Shown: piece after piece, positions 49,907 to 61,299 of the stretch | How positions within the stretch are numbered: position 1 is the first letter of the stretch | Layout: the number at the start of each line of letters is the position of its first letter | Assembly (NCBI RefSeq): GCF_019649055.1 | Contig: NW_026570228.1 | Span: forward strand, 1,736,001 to 1,800,000 | Reading direction: 5' to 3' | Source of the DNA: Paramacrobiotus metropolitanus | Lineage: Eukaryota > Tardigrada > Eutardigrada > Parachela > Macrobiotidae | Length of the DNA: 64,000 bases | Notes under the pieces: model-generated | Told to the model about the DNA's origin: nothing | Databases searched by the model: none | The model's input: the letters and a program-made list of their open reading frames with translations, nothing else | Made by a program: the position numbers and the translations under genes

Positions 49907-51120
49907 CGAAATGGCTACGCGCGAGAGTTTCTGGCGCAAAGTCAAATGACTACGCGTGCGAGTTACCGAAATTAAATAATCACCGGTTTGTGAACTATAG
50001 CTAGCAGCTTATTATCTATGATATTTAAAAATAATAGTTAATACTCACGGGTCCACGTCAGGTATTTACGGTAACAACCAAGTTCAAAATTTATGTTCTA
50101 CTGTTGTCCGAATAGTTTCTTGAATATGTACGGGTACTTTGTATTGTACAATCCGGCGCAGTTAAGCTGCCTACCGGTATTCCTAACCTTATATTAATAA
50201 ATTGCCAGTTTTGTACTATTTACTCCTCTAAAATGGACCCGAATCTGCCGGAGACCGTTTTATGTCCTACGAAGCTGCTGTAAAAGCTGTCCAAGTGATG
50301 GAACTCGCACATCTGCCAACCGTACAGCTGCCGGTACACCAGGGGATATCCTCACACGATTCCACACCACAAGCTAGGACGCACCTTATGCGAGAGGCTT
50401 TCCTACATTGCGGTGGGCTGGAATCACCCGCCGAAATGGCTCTGTGTCAGCCAAATGACCAATGTTCTGCGCGGGTACAATTTCAGCGAAATAAATACAA
50501 AGATATCGAACGGTGAAAAGTGATTGGACAAAGATATCGTCCAGTCACTTTTCAACGGCGTAAATCACTACGTGGCTACGACTGCGCGCTATACGAATGT
50601 ACGAAGCCTGGCGTCGTATTAAGGATCCACTCCTCGACGCGTCGACAACAACCAACGGATTTATGCATTTGCACTTGCTCACGATTTGCTGTCGCGGGAA
50701 ATCATCCAGACAGCCAATTACAGCCCTGACCTAGAATTTCGGGAATGGTTTCGCGAAACGATTGTCATGAGAGTGTTAAAGCAACATCCAATAGTTCAGG
50801 GACGAAATGCCCGTAGTAAAACGGTGATCACCTTTCAGAGCATTCGCGTTTCCGCAAAAGAAGCCGATTAGGCGAAGCTTTGGAGAAAGCAGTAAAGCTG
50901 TCGGATAATCCAAGAGACACTGCTCTTCGAATTCAAATTGTAGTTTCAGAATTGCTATTCATAATGCTGCTGCGTTTGTGTCAGATTGTGGTTCATTATC
51001 GCTCGACTACCAATATAAAAAAAAAACAAAACTATCGCGCGTAGCTGATTCTGTACGATTTTTACTATGGGCGGACGCTCTCACGCGCAGGAGCTCTCGC
51101 GCGTATCTGTAAAGCTGACC
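49907..51120. mobile_element. 1.2-kb insertion flanked by 9-bp direct repeats
   Basis: TTAGAAGAA at 49898-49906 is repeated at 51121-51129. The parent copy at about 30052-30060 has the site once and uninterrupted, so this is a related empty site. Near the ends, TACGCGCGAGAG (49916-49927) is inverted at 51094-51105, with further CGCGCGTAG-like sequence near both ends. A 9-bp target duplication is usual for Mutator-like elements. The ends lack a clean terminal repeat, so the class is tentative. It carries broken coding sequence unlike known transposases. Confidence 0.6.
50233..50870 (+). pseudogene. Degenerate protein-coding fragment of unknown origin inside the insertion
   Basis: Several stretches read as ordinary protein: RLSYIAVGWNHPPKWLCVSQ, LDKDIVQSLFNGVNHYVATT and IYAFALAHDLLSREIIQTAN followed by SPDLEFREWFRETIVMRVLK. 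They share strand and rough order but are interrupted, so the fragment is broken. I do not recognise the family. It may be a host gene piece captured by the insertion or the remains of the element's own protein. Confidence 0.4.
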
Positions 51121-51129
51121 TTAGAAGAA

Positions 51130-51724
51130 AGCGCAATAATCCATAGTCAGTCGGCAAGTACCGTCCATAAGTATGCAATTTTCATTCTTTAAAAGCCCAG
51201 TCCTCCCGCACACGCAGAATATAAACGAATTACAGCAGGCTTTAACAGTCTTACTTGTGGAGTAAATAATAACTAAACAATTCAATTTCTAAATATAATT
51301 TGAATTTCTTATCACAAAAAACTTAGCGCAAAAAATTTAACTATAAAAATGAGTGCAAAGCAAGTACATAAAATTATTAAAAAGAAGCAGCAGCTATTAA
51401 TACATGAAATTAAATCATCAGGAGAAGCAACTTGATCTCGATGATGTGTTTTTGGTTTGTGTATAGTTGAGCAGACGGTTTTGTATGTTCTTGTGACCTC
51501 AGTTTAATTTCAATACTAGCTGAAGTGGACTGAATTTATTACAATAGATTATATAGAAAGAAATTAATTATTACACTACAAACTTTCTGAAAAAATTTTA
51601 CGGTGATCACAATCGCATCGTGGACGGCGCCGGCTAAAGTGAACGCTGTTAATTTGGATAATGATTTACTTACACCAAATCCTCTAACTACTGTATACTG
51701 TCATCATTTTACAGCATCGCAATT
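51130..51724. other. Copied 3' flank of the ALP-like gene, continued
   Basis: Matches about 30061-30300 up to roughly 51370, then AT-rich sequence of unclear origin before the exon 5-like block. No gene. Confidence 0.5.
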
Positions 51725-54560
51725 ACATCCAGCCCCTGTCGTCGGGGCGTTTCGTGAAGGCACCTGGTATTGTGTCGGTTGCGAATAATTGTGATAATTC
51801 GGACTGGAATAGCTGGGCGACGCGGGAGCACCATGGTAGGCATTCTGCGGATGCCCGATGTATCCATTGCCGGCTGGTCGATAATTCGACGACTGATCCG
51901 GACGACGAAGGTCCCCGCCACCCGGCGTCAGAGTCACGGAGGATGAATAGCGCGGTTGCCCAGTACTGCTGGACTTGCCCAGTATTATGCCCGGTGAAGG
52001 CGCATAATTATGGTGCTGTGCCGGCGGCAGATCATATGTTGTACTGTGGTCCAAAAAACAGCCATGAAATGAAAGTTTAACCAATTACATCATTCTGCTT
52101 CAATTTTTTGTGAAATTTCAATATGCATGCAAAAAAATTTATGGCTCTAATCATTTTAAATTATCCGCTGCGAAAATAGCGGACACTGATCCTCAGTACA
52201 GCATTCGACACATTTGGACTTTGGTGAGCCCGCGCTCTATGGTTTGTGCAAAGATTAACAAAATGATATACAGAGTACTTAACCTATATATGTACACTTC
52301 TACAGATATATCTGTGCATCGCCTACAGACTACAGCCAAGTTCATGACAATTACAAAGTACTTAACCAAAACTTGAAAAATACTCGTACACTGAGAAAAA
52401 CACAAATACAAAGCAGAATTTGCTCCACACCTTGGTATTTAAAATCTTGCCGGTTTGGCAGTGCGATATTCACCGGGTTCTGCTGCATATTTCGTTTATA
52501 CATAAAAAATTATATAATACAAAATTGTAAAATAAAAGATGGAACAAATTGTAAGATAGAAAAAAATACAATTTTTAAAATTAGCAAAAGATTTTCCAAT
52601 AGCCTGTTGCAGTGTCCGTTAATGGAGTTTGGATACCGTAGTTGCAATGATTCAAATTGCAAAGATTCAATGATTTGCAAATTTTCAAAGCTTCCAAATC
52701 CATTGCTAATTTATTTTTGATACCATTACTAATTTCAACAATCCTTACTCCGATACAATCCGATCCACATTATGGACTGGATCGGACTGGATTCGGTTTC
52801 CAGTCCAATGCAAGAGTTTCCAGTCCTAGAGCCTGACACTGTGCACTGGACAGTAATGGTACAATAGTTTGGTCAGACGTTCATGTACAGTGGACAGTAA
52901 TGGTTCGGTTCGGTAATTTTGTTAGAAAATGGTGGTGGTGTTCGGCCCGGTAGTGTTTTTAAAAGTTTTTGAAAGGTCAGTTTAATTCAAATCATCAGTT
53001 ACGAACATCGCCGGCCCATGGTCGGGGAGGGCGGCGTAGCTTGAAGTTCGTTCAGCTGCCCGGTCATGCTCTGCAAGGCACGAAAGAAACGCGAGGGGAT
53101 GGCGTTGCCGGTGTAGCGTGCGTTGGATCCGGTTTCCTCGTTGAATTCCGTGCGAAAGGCCTCATCCCGGAACGGATGGATGGTCTGCTGATCGCCACCG
53201 GCCAGTGCGGCGCCGGGTGCGGCGTGGTGTGCCACGTTTTCTCCAGGGTTTGGTAGGCACGCGAAGGAATGCTGTCGGCACGATGGTAGCCGCTGAAGCG
53301 CATCTCATCGGTCTCCTGCGACGGCTTGGATGCAAGCGGAGAAGCCGTACCTGGCAACATACTGTCTGTAAAGAATTCCAGCGATTTAGTGAATAACGAT
53401 TCACTGATATACTTGTACGTAAATTTATTCATACGTAACCTGGCACCTAGCTGCTGCCCTAGTGCACAATAACTTCTGCTGTTCAGTATACTAGGTAATT
53501 TCCCATTTAATTAATGTGATTTCCGAATTTGCAATTTACGTATAAATTCCGTGTCATGTAATACGTACGGATGAAAATGTTTATAAGTCATCTGACAACA
53601 AGTATCAACAATTAAGTTGCCTAACCAAAACTCATTGCCGATTCGGACCCAAAACGAGCTGCCAAAAGTTGATGAAAGCTTTCCAAAACCAGAAAACCTT
53701 TCCAAAACCATAGTAGTTTAACTTATAGTCAAACCTAACCAGCCAATAAATGCAAAGAAGATTAACAATAACTCAGCATGGCTGCGTTGATCGGAAGTGA
53801 CTTCTGTAATTCCAACTTTTTAAAATTAAGCGTTACTTAATAATAATTTAAAAATTTCTGCCTTTCTTACCACCATCTTCATCAGCTCCCGTCATCCACT
53901 ACAGAACTTTAAACGACCGACTCTGAATGGGCGCCACCCGTCCACTGCGCAGTCCACTATCCGATCCCGGTCCGCCGCTATCCTGCCGTGACTGTGATCC
54001 CTTACGGGCCTGCAGCGGTGAATTGCGTACCACACCCGATTTACCAAACCTGGATACCGGCGGTTCTTTAATTCTTGACGTGACCCTTGACACACACACA
54101 CACCACTCCACGTCCCTGTTATTGTGGCGGATGATTGATGGGGTCGCCGGCGCGGTGAGAATAATGATGACCAATCAACTTACCGACAGGTGTATAGCTG
54201 AACGGCTTCTGGTCGGCTTGGCTGCTGTCGTCATCAGACCGGAAGTACGTACACAGACTCTGACCGAATGAGCATTCGTTTGGCACGCGTACTGGCACCT
54301 GGCCGGCACACACTCGCATAGGGAAAATGTCTTTGTTTATCTTTATGCCAAAAATCCCCAACCAACGTAGTTATGGAAGATAAGTTGAAGAGGGTAGGGA
54401 AAGAAAGTGTACAGAGTGGTCACCTTAATTTTTTCACTCCGTCCATTGTACGCCGGTTGAGTAACACGGAATCAGCTACTGTGTGACTGGGATTTTTCCT
54501 TCGAAGCCACGAGGTGTTCGTGTGTTAGGCACGAGTCAAGTTTATGATACTGACAAAAGA

Positions 54561-55131
54561 ATGATTCCTAAAACATTCGCAAATACGGCAAAAGTTAACA
54601 AGCAACATTTGTTATTCTTCATATCCTAGGGTAGTAAGCGTTGATGAGAAAATATCATGCACATATTGTACAGTGAATAATTATGCATGAGTACTTCTAT
54701 TAATTAATTTTGTAGTTAATTACTGTGTATTTATGTACTTACAGCCTACAACTAGCCACTGGCGGAGGTAAAGAACGCTATCGCATTGAGCCATCTCGCA
54801 TCCGCCCGCGCAACTTGTTTTACATAACGTACGGACGAGGGGCAGGTAATATCGTGCGATGACGCAGGTTTCAACGCATCAGTTTTCACTTTCACACTTT
54901 TAATTGTGGAGTGAGGAAGTCTTTTGCTTTTAGTTCTAGTTCCAGGTATAGAACTTTCAATACCTTATCGTTATTGTTTATGCATTTTTGTGCATCATCA
55001 GCATATCAGACTGTTTTGGGCTTGATACTGCCTTTGATTTGTGACTTATGACGCTAATCTATCTGCGTGGCTAGGTTTGTCGCCTGGAACTCACGGTCAG
55101 TAAAGTTCATTGTCAGTTCAAATCCTGCAAG
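54561..55131. other. Spacer upstream of the BACK-Kelch pseudogene
   Basis: AT-rich at first, then more balanced. No BTB-domain exon is visible here although BACK-Kelch proteins normally start with one. Nothing else. Confidence 0.4.
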
Positions 55132-55904
55132 ATGAATCCGGATTCCACAACATCCAAGAAGCAAAAGCAGGAAGGAGCATCGAAGCCCCCGCTATCGCAG
55201 TTTGTCGAATCCGATGCGTTTCTTCAGTGCAGCTTTGCAAAGGCCATGGAGGTGCTGAAAAGTGATGAGTTTGCTCCACGTTCGGAAGCATCGGTTTATA
55301 AGGTTGGTGTATTTTTAAACTGTAAAGCACACATATCAAAGTGACGATAGTATTACATTTGTCAAAATTTATTTATTATTAATTTATGATTGGTATAGTC
55401 ATTAACGTCATGTAATTAAAAATTAACAGTACAGCAGTATAAATAATTAACTCACGAATATTTTTCACATTTTATTATTTTTCAAAGTTTCGTTTTAACC
55501 GATTAATATCTCCGAATATCTATTAATGAACGATGTAATTATTATTTCTATTCGCCAGTTTGATGTTCGCACTTGACAGGCGGTAATGCGATGGTGCTCG
55601 CACGAAGCCACCGAACGAAATGCAGCATCTGTATCCGCTGTTGGAGGGATGTGTTGTGTGGGATCAGAGTATCGATATCGAATCTCTCCTGCTATCTTCC
55701 TCGCGGGACGGACCTCTACAGCCTCTTTTGTTAGAGATTATCAGAAATCGCAACCGCGGTTTCATGGGCGCTGGAGCGTCGCTCAAACGAGCCGTTCCGA
55801 AGGAGGCCTTCTTCATTCATATGCGACGTGGTGATGAGCGTCAGCACCAGCTTGTCCGATTCGATTTTATCCGCAATGAACTAACTACGCTGCATTCCAA
55901 TGAC

Positions 55905-55911
55905 CCTCTAT
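55905..55911 (+). repeat. Target-site duplication, left (CCTCTAT)
   Basis: CCTCTAT at 55905-55911 and 61361-61367 directly abut the element. Removing the element and one copy makes the Kelch exon continuous (HSNDPLYHTL). P elements usually duplicate 8 bp; here 7 match and the eighth differs on either side. Confidence 0.9.
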
Positions 55912-55972
55912 CATGGTCTGTGTATATAATAGTCCGAATTCCTGTATGAAATTACTAAAATCCCAGCGTGAC
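55912..55972 (+). repeat. P element terminal inverted repeat, left (61 bp)
   Basis: Begins CATGGTCTGTGTATATAATA and ends CCCAGCGTGAC. Identical base for base to the reverse complement of 61300-61360. Confidence 0.96.
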
Positions 55973-56011
55973 TAGGTTGCTGCGCGGTGTATTGGGACGA
56001 TTACACACGTG

Positions 56012-56025
56012 AATACACACTCTGC
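56012..56025 (+). repeat. P element internal inverted repeat, left (14 bp)
   Basis: AATACACACTCTGC; the exact reverse complement is at 61258-61271. In Drosophila P, internal 11-bp repeats act as transposition enhancers; a similar role is inferred here. Confidence 0.8.
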
Positions 56026-56141
56026 AATACGTAAACTCTACGCAACGTAGCGAGCACGCAAGTCTCCGTATCACGTAAGACATGTTTATTAGAAATTTTC
56101 GCGCAAAAAATAGCACTGCACAGACTCAGCGATAACATCGA

Positions 56142-59100
56142 TTATTCCCCAGCATGAATTTTTAGCTTACGTTTTTTAGACTCAGAACTTTTCGACCATT
56201 GCTTACCAACCTTGTCGTTTAACAATTTTGCATAAAAGTGAATTCTTATTTGAAAGTAATAAGATGCACTTTTTCGAAAAACCTCAGCCCACGAGCACTC
56301 AGCAAGACAGGGCGAACGCATACTATTTTTCTTGGCAATAAAATCGGGCATCGCAAATTTTTCCGCGGTTTTCAGTAGGGACTGGCGAGGAGAAAGGTAC
56401 AATACTTCCTCAATACGTTCACGGAATATTGTCTCCAGGCTACACATCAAATCATGAAACGGTTTTCCAACAAAGTTTAAACCACCCCCATCCTTCATTT
56501 CGGTCAACTGGGCGAAATTAGGAGTGCCGTTCGACCAATCCAACCAAAACAGTTCCATTCGGCAAGAGTCACATACTTCTGCTTCCAACTCTTTCCTTTT
56601 ACTTGTGAATCCGCTGAGATAATAAACAACATTTCGAGAAATGTCATCTAGATGAGCACCGTTCACTAATGGGTCCAATTCCGGAACATCGGGCTCAGAC
56701 TGCGAAAGCAGTGCCAATGCTTTAGCGGCTTCCAGTTTTTTGGAAAATTCCTCGGACAAATCCAGAACGTTTAATGATCCAATAATCAACGCGTCATCTG
56801 TCTGTTCAATATTTGTGCGCAAATGTTCGCAGGCCTTCTGGATGTTGTGGCACGATAAAATCCGGAATATAGCCAACATATTTTCAACTGTCGGATTGTT
56901 ACTGGAACCACCCAACTGCCGACACTGAGAAAAGAACCTCTAAAAATATCAAGATCGTTTATATTCTTACAGCGGCGTAAACATCAAAACTGTATCGCAA
57001 GGCAAATTATATTTCACAAAGCAGTACCTCTTGCATGTCGTTGTTTAGGTTTTTGGTTTGCACGTAATCCATTCCTTCAGCAAGCAGGTCCAAAGCTAAC
57101 CTCCGGATGCTGTCAATAGTCACGGCGAAGTGGTTTATTGTAAGGTCACAAAGTCGGTCCTCCTTGGGAACGACTTTTTTCCAGCAGCGCAATCTCTCCA
57201 AATCGGCCTGAAGTTTTTCGAGCCCATCATTCTCAAAACGAATGGGAGTTCGTCCAGGGTTCCGGTCGCCGTAGGAGGAGTTTGTGTGATCGATGCAACC
57301 GTTCATGAACTCACAGTACTTTTGAGTGGCCAAAGTGCCGCTCATCAGGCGCTGCTGTTCGAACAATTTCAACGCGGTGGCCATGGACTTCGACAGGAGT
57401 ACAGCAGCGTAATTTACCCTCTGCTGATTGAAACCATCCGGGGTGACCATAGCCTTTGTCAGTTTGTGGTGCATCCTGATGCCCTTCCGATCAACGTGAG
57501 TGTCAATGTCGTACAACTGACGAAAATGGCCAAAATCGACAAACAAAGCCCTTCCGTTTTCATCCGTGTAAAGAGTACCGTTTTCATCCACAAACTGCAA
57601 GTAATTAAAATACATAAGAAGTCGATTAAAGAATCCGGAACAGGACGTCTCATTCTGCGTTACCTTGAACGGTCGGCTGGTGACATCACCGGTTTTTTTG
57701 TTCCGTTTAAACATGCCGTTACGCATATTTTTCCAGTCGTGTGGTGGGTCCACGATAATATAGCGTGGTTTGCCGTTAACCGTAACTGTGGGAGTGTCGT
57801 ATTTATTTACATTAAACCCGAATTTCTTGACTGCCTGCATGTTGTTAGTTCCGGCATCCCATATAAATCCGCGAATCCGTATTTTCGTTCGATCCAAAAG
57901 TTCAACGCCTTCTTCGATAATCTTTTTGAGTATAAACCCGGGAGTTTGGGAACTGGAGAAAAAAATTCCGATCGGTTGAAACAGTTTGCGCTTGATACTT
58001 CGAATGCCAACAACTAAAGCGTGGTCGGCTGGTTTCATCAACTGCTCTTCCGAAAGGTCTGCGTTATGTTTCCCGTAATCCACCATTCCTAGAACCCGAT
58101 CCTCTGACTGCACGTACCGACTATTTTTTCTGCTCAGCTTCATCTCGTCCAACGTCAGTGTAAAATCACGTTCGCCTTCAGGTTGTCTTTCTGCCCAGTG
58201 TTCGACACAGTGAATACTGAGCTTGTCGTAACCCGTATCTTTGGAAAAACGAGAAACGCGCACTCTGATTGTGCCAGGATGAGGTAACGGAACTCCGCGA
58301 CCGAGCAAAAATCTGTATGCCCTTGAGCTGTAGTAATAAAGCCGAATTGCAAAATCCATGTAATCAGTCTTATATTTAGTGGGATCGTGCTTATTCTTTC
58401 GGGAAATTTCTACAAATTCCGTCAAAAGGCTACTGGACTCTTCCGGGACTATTTTAGATTCTTCAAGCTCTTTTACTAGACTCCTCAGACGTTCGAGCTC
58501 TTCGTCTTGCTTCTGGATCTTCGAATCCCGTCGAGAAACTCGCGCTTTCAAAGCTCTTTGACCTTTAGAAGCCGATTCAGAGCGCGTTCGTAGGCTTTTT
58601 ACATACTTGGCAGTGGAAATATATCGTTTCCGAAATTCCTTGCACGACAAGCAGCAGGCTTTCTTACCCAAATAGGTAAGCTCGCAGGCTGAGCTTGTTT
58701 CGAATGACGGACACAGCGTGCTGGTCTCCAGTGTAAACGATAAGTCGACAATTTGCTGAAAACTGGAAACTACTGGCACGGTAATTTCAGTTCCTGTGTA
58801 AAGCCTGTTACGTACGCGAACCGTGCTTTGCAATGAGTTGTGGACGCCGATGGTGAAAAGATTCTCAAATGTCGCCGGATCGACACGAGCGATGACCACA
58901 GCCATCCCCTTCTGTACCACGTATGCCGTCCAAAATAGAGGAAGACGCAGCAAATCCAAATTGTTTTCCAACATTTCGAAGGTGAAGATCACATTCACTA
59001 AATCAAGAGCGATCTCATGGACAGGATCCACCGTAGAAAGGCCTCCAAAACTAGCGTTGAGTTCACTGACGCTGTCGTTCAGATTCTGCTTTTTTTCCGT

Positions 59101-59523
59101 TCGAATAATTTCGCTGGACGAATTTATTGGTCGCTTCCCGCGACCAATAAGCAACGGCGGGCGTTTGTCCGCACTTAATAATTCTGTAGGCTTCGATTCA
59201 AAGACTGCAGGACACTGCTCCTGGATTAGTGGAACCGGTCTATTTTCCGAAAATACAGACGGTACCGCTGTTGGTCGAAGTCGAAAACATCCTGAAGAAG
59301 TTTCCTCATAGGCGTCTCTACTAAAATGATCCGAACAGAGATACGTATTCTTGCTTGGAGTCCACCTAGGGTCTTGCTTGATAAAAGAGGCCCAAAGGGC
59401 GAAGCGGGAATTATGGAGCTTATGATCAGGAAATCTGTGGAACATTTGAGGACAATCAGCCGCTGATTGCTTCTTCAACCGAGCGTTCAAGCAACCGGGT
59501 GCTACACAGCGGCATCCACCCAT
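56142..59523 (-). CDS. P-element transposase with THAP DNA-binding domain
   Basis: Exons 59523-57028 and 56939-56142 (minus strand; donor GAG|GTACTG, acceptor ATTTTTAG) join in phase to 1,098 codons including stop. The N-terminal THAP C2CH zinc domain reads CRCVAPGCLNARLKK, later YLCSDHFSRDAYEE, with the closing TAVPSVF (AVPxxF box). A coiled coil at about residues 310-360 (KIQKQDEELERLRSLVKELE) probably dimerises. The P-type RNase-H-fold region contains FTLTLDEMKLSRKN, RGFIWDAGTNNMQAV and IIVDPPHDWKNMRNGMF, corresponding to the catalytic acid and GTP-binding insertion blocks of Drosophila P and THAP9. Exon 2 completes the C-terminus (FFSQCRQLGGSSNNPTVENM). Drosophila P transposase is 751 residues, so this one is long. 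Regulated retention of the intron would leave a protein lacking the C-terminal part, as P uses for its repressor; that is inference. The acceptor-like AATTGCAG just upstream of the ATG suggests an upstream exon. Confidence 0.93.
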
Positions 59524-59624
59524 CGTATCTGCAATTTATACGACATAAAAGCATAATGTTTACGAACAACTTGTTGCCTGGGGTTTCAAGGAACAAATGT
59601 GCTGACTTCCTATACAACAACGCT

Positions 59625-60308
59625 TTATTCAATTTTCTTCAGTACATCACTCCAACACAGAAGTTTCGCAGGAGCGGAACGGTTCTTACCACGCTCAGTA
59701 GCCAGCTTCACACAAGCAATCTTCACTTTAGCAACAATTTCTGATCCTATGCCATTTATAGCGAGCTCAGTTGTACTCTCTTCTTCTTTATCGAACTCTT
59801 TGCGCGCAACATCGAAATTAGTACAGCGATCATCTAGAACAGTTAGTAAAAATCCCCATCTCATGTTCTGTTGACGTTCTTTTTCCTCAACGGACACGTA
59901 CTGGGGATACACTGGTCCGGGAGCGTCTAGAAGGCAGCGAAAATCGGATGGCAGGTTTCCAGGGATAACGTAGTCTGCCACCTGCCTTCGCCAACACGCG
60001 TGCGCCTTAGACATGGGAGTGAGCTTATTCCGTTTCTCGAAGAGTGACACGAAGATCTCGGAATAATACTCGATCAATCCGTCGCAGGTCTCCCGGTTTT
60101 CAAAGGTCAGCAAAACCTCGTCCGGGGTGACCTTGCTGGCGGTCAAGCGGTGTTTATACAGAATGTTCTCATGAGTGAGTTCACGGGTTCGCTTTTTATA
60201 TTCGGCCAGTCTAACTAAATCCTTGCTACGGTCTTTTTTCAGCGCATTCAATTCTGCCTCCAGTTCTTCCTTTGTTTTTTCAGGGATTCTCGGAATACGG
60301 TAGGCCAT
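59625..60308 (-). CDS. Accessory protein carried by the P element, function unknown
   Basis: A 227-residue frame begins MAYRIPRIPEKTKEELEAEL. The first 65 residues form a charged coiled coil; a compact region follows with FENRETCDGLIEYYSEIF, KAHACWRRQVADYVIPGNLP and NMRWGFLLTVLDDRCTNFDV, and the C-terminus is basic. It lies 101 bp upstream of the transposase ATG on the same strand, inside the terminal repeats. Composition and openness match the transposase. An in-frame upstream ATG at 60395 would add 29 residues. An AATTGCAG acceptor between the two frames means they may be spliced into one transcript or even one protein. I recognise no domain; it may help target or regulate transposition, or be a captured host gene. 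Confidence 0.78.
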   Translation of the reverse strand: MAYRIPRIPEKTKEELEAELNALKKDRSKDLVRLAEYKKRTRELTHENILYKHRLTASKVTPDEVLLTFENRETCDGLIEYYSEIFVSLFEKRNKLTPMSKAHACWRRQVADYVIPGNLPSDFRCLLDAPGPVYPQYVSVEEKERQQNMRWGFLLTVLDDRCTNFDVARKEFDKEEESTTELAINGIGSEIVAKVKIACVKLATERGKNRSAPAKLLCWSDVLKKIE

Positions 60309-61257
60309 TCTACATAAATTGTTCACAATTAAAAGATTTTTTAAACCTGTCCTTGCAATTGTTAGGCAACTAATTTTCATATTCGGTATTCTCAAATTGT
60401 TTGATATAAAACATCACCATTTCAGAAAAATTATCTCAAATATTTATGCCGGGCATTGAACTGTGCCCGGGGGGTGATTTACTGTATGCGTATCATAACA
60501 TGCGTCTCATTAGTAAATTATCACTTATTACGTATTATTATTACGTACAGATAATGACGTAATTGCTCCCCCGTGCTTTTTGGTCACGTGGTTTTGAAAA
60601 AAATGAAAATGCCCTTCTCTCTGGTTTGCTCGCTCAGGTACAGACGAAAATGCATGCATTTTCGTGTGTGAACCGTAAACTCTGATATACAGAGGGGTTG
60701 AGCGTGCAAGCACGAAGAAGAAAAAGGGCAAAATACGGACGGATGTGTTCAAGAACCACTGATATACCTGTTGCGCACTTACTCTGTTTTGATAGCTGTG
60801 GAGTTAACGAATGAGTGTTTGGCACTTGGAACGTCAGAAGGCTAAAAGTAAACATGTATTAATGCGATGAAATTTTGTGTCCAATGTGTTAAGAAAAATC
60901 AGTGTCAAATTACATTGCTGGGGTGATAATCGCTGCCACAGAGGCTCGGGTCCGCAGAGACAATGCTGTTGTGTTGTCGACTAGAGTGTTTGCAAGTACA
61001 GAGGTGACGATCAACAATGAATACTTCACTGAACTGCTGAATACTCTTAACTATCAAGTACTATTATTCAGGTTAACCATTTAAATCACTGTTATCGCTC
61101 AATGAAAAGTTTTAACACAAACGAAAATCAGAATGTTGGGAATCAAAGATAACATCTACCGGATCGGAAAGACTGGAGAGTACGACGCAATCAAATTGAA
61201 AAACGTCATGAGGCGCTGCGTCATTGCAGCAGAGTGTGTGTGCATTCTGCCAGTACG
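60309..61257. other. P element 5' noncoding region
   Basis: Between the accessory frame and the right terminal repeats. It should hold the element's promoter (minus strand). It contains dense TACGTA/TTATTACGT motifs near 60530-60550. No other coding region. Confidence 0.5.
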
Positions 61258-61271
61258 GCAGAGTGTGTATT
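61258..61271 (-). repeat. P element internal inverted repeat, right (14 bp)
   Basis: GCAGAGTGTGTATT, the reverse complement of 56012-56025. A diverged extra GCAGAGTGTGTG copy lies at about 61228. Confidence 0.8.
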
Positions 61272-61299
61272 AGAGACCCGCACCACCGCTTAAATTTTC

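Larger units (their letters stand above)
49715..54560 (-). pseudogene. Decayed segmental copy of the ALP-like gene (30-36 kb)
   Basis: Same-orientation copy of about 29870-36070 with introns kept, so a DNA duplication and not a retrocopy. Recognisable parts (minus strand): exon 5-like 51725-52052, exon 4-like 53010-53360 and 52432-52504, exon 3-like 53876-54075, exon 2-like 54183-54243, and 5' flank 54270-54560. Damage relative to the parent: exon 1 and about 2.9 kb around it are gone; the first half of exon 3 with its acceptor is deleted; exon 4 is interrupted by about 500 bp of foreign sequence (52505-53009); one base is missing in exon 4 near 53238 and one in exon 2 near 54220; and the exon 5 acceptor AG has changed to GG. 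The SR-S-F motifs can still be read in pieces. Not expected to make the parent protein. Confidence 0.88.

Noticed and set aside
57130-58017. 295-codon plus-strand frame inside the P element
   Set aside because: Antisense to the conserved transposase core; no start context, domain or splice support.
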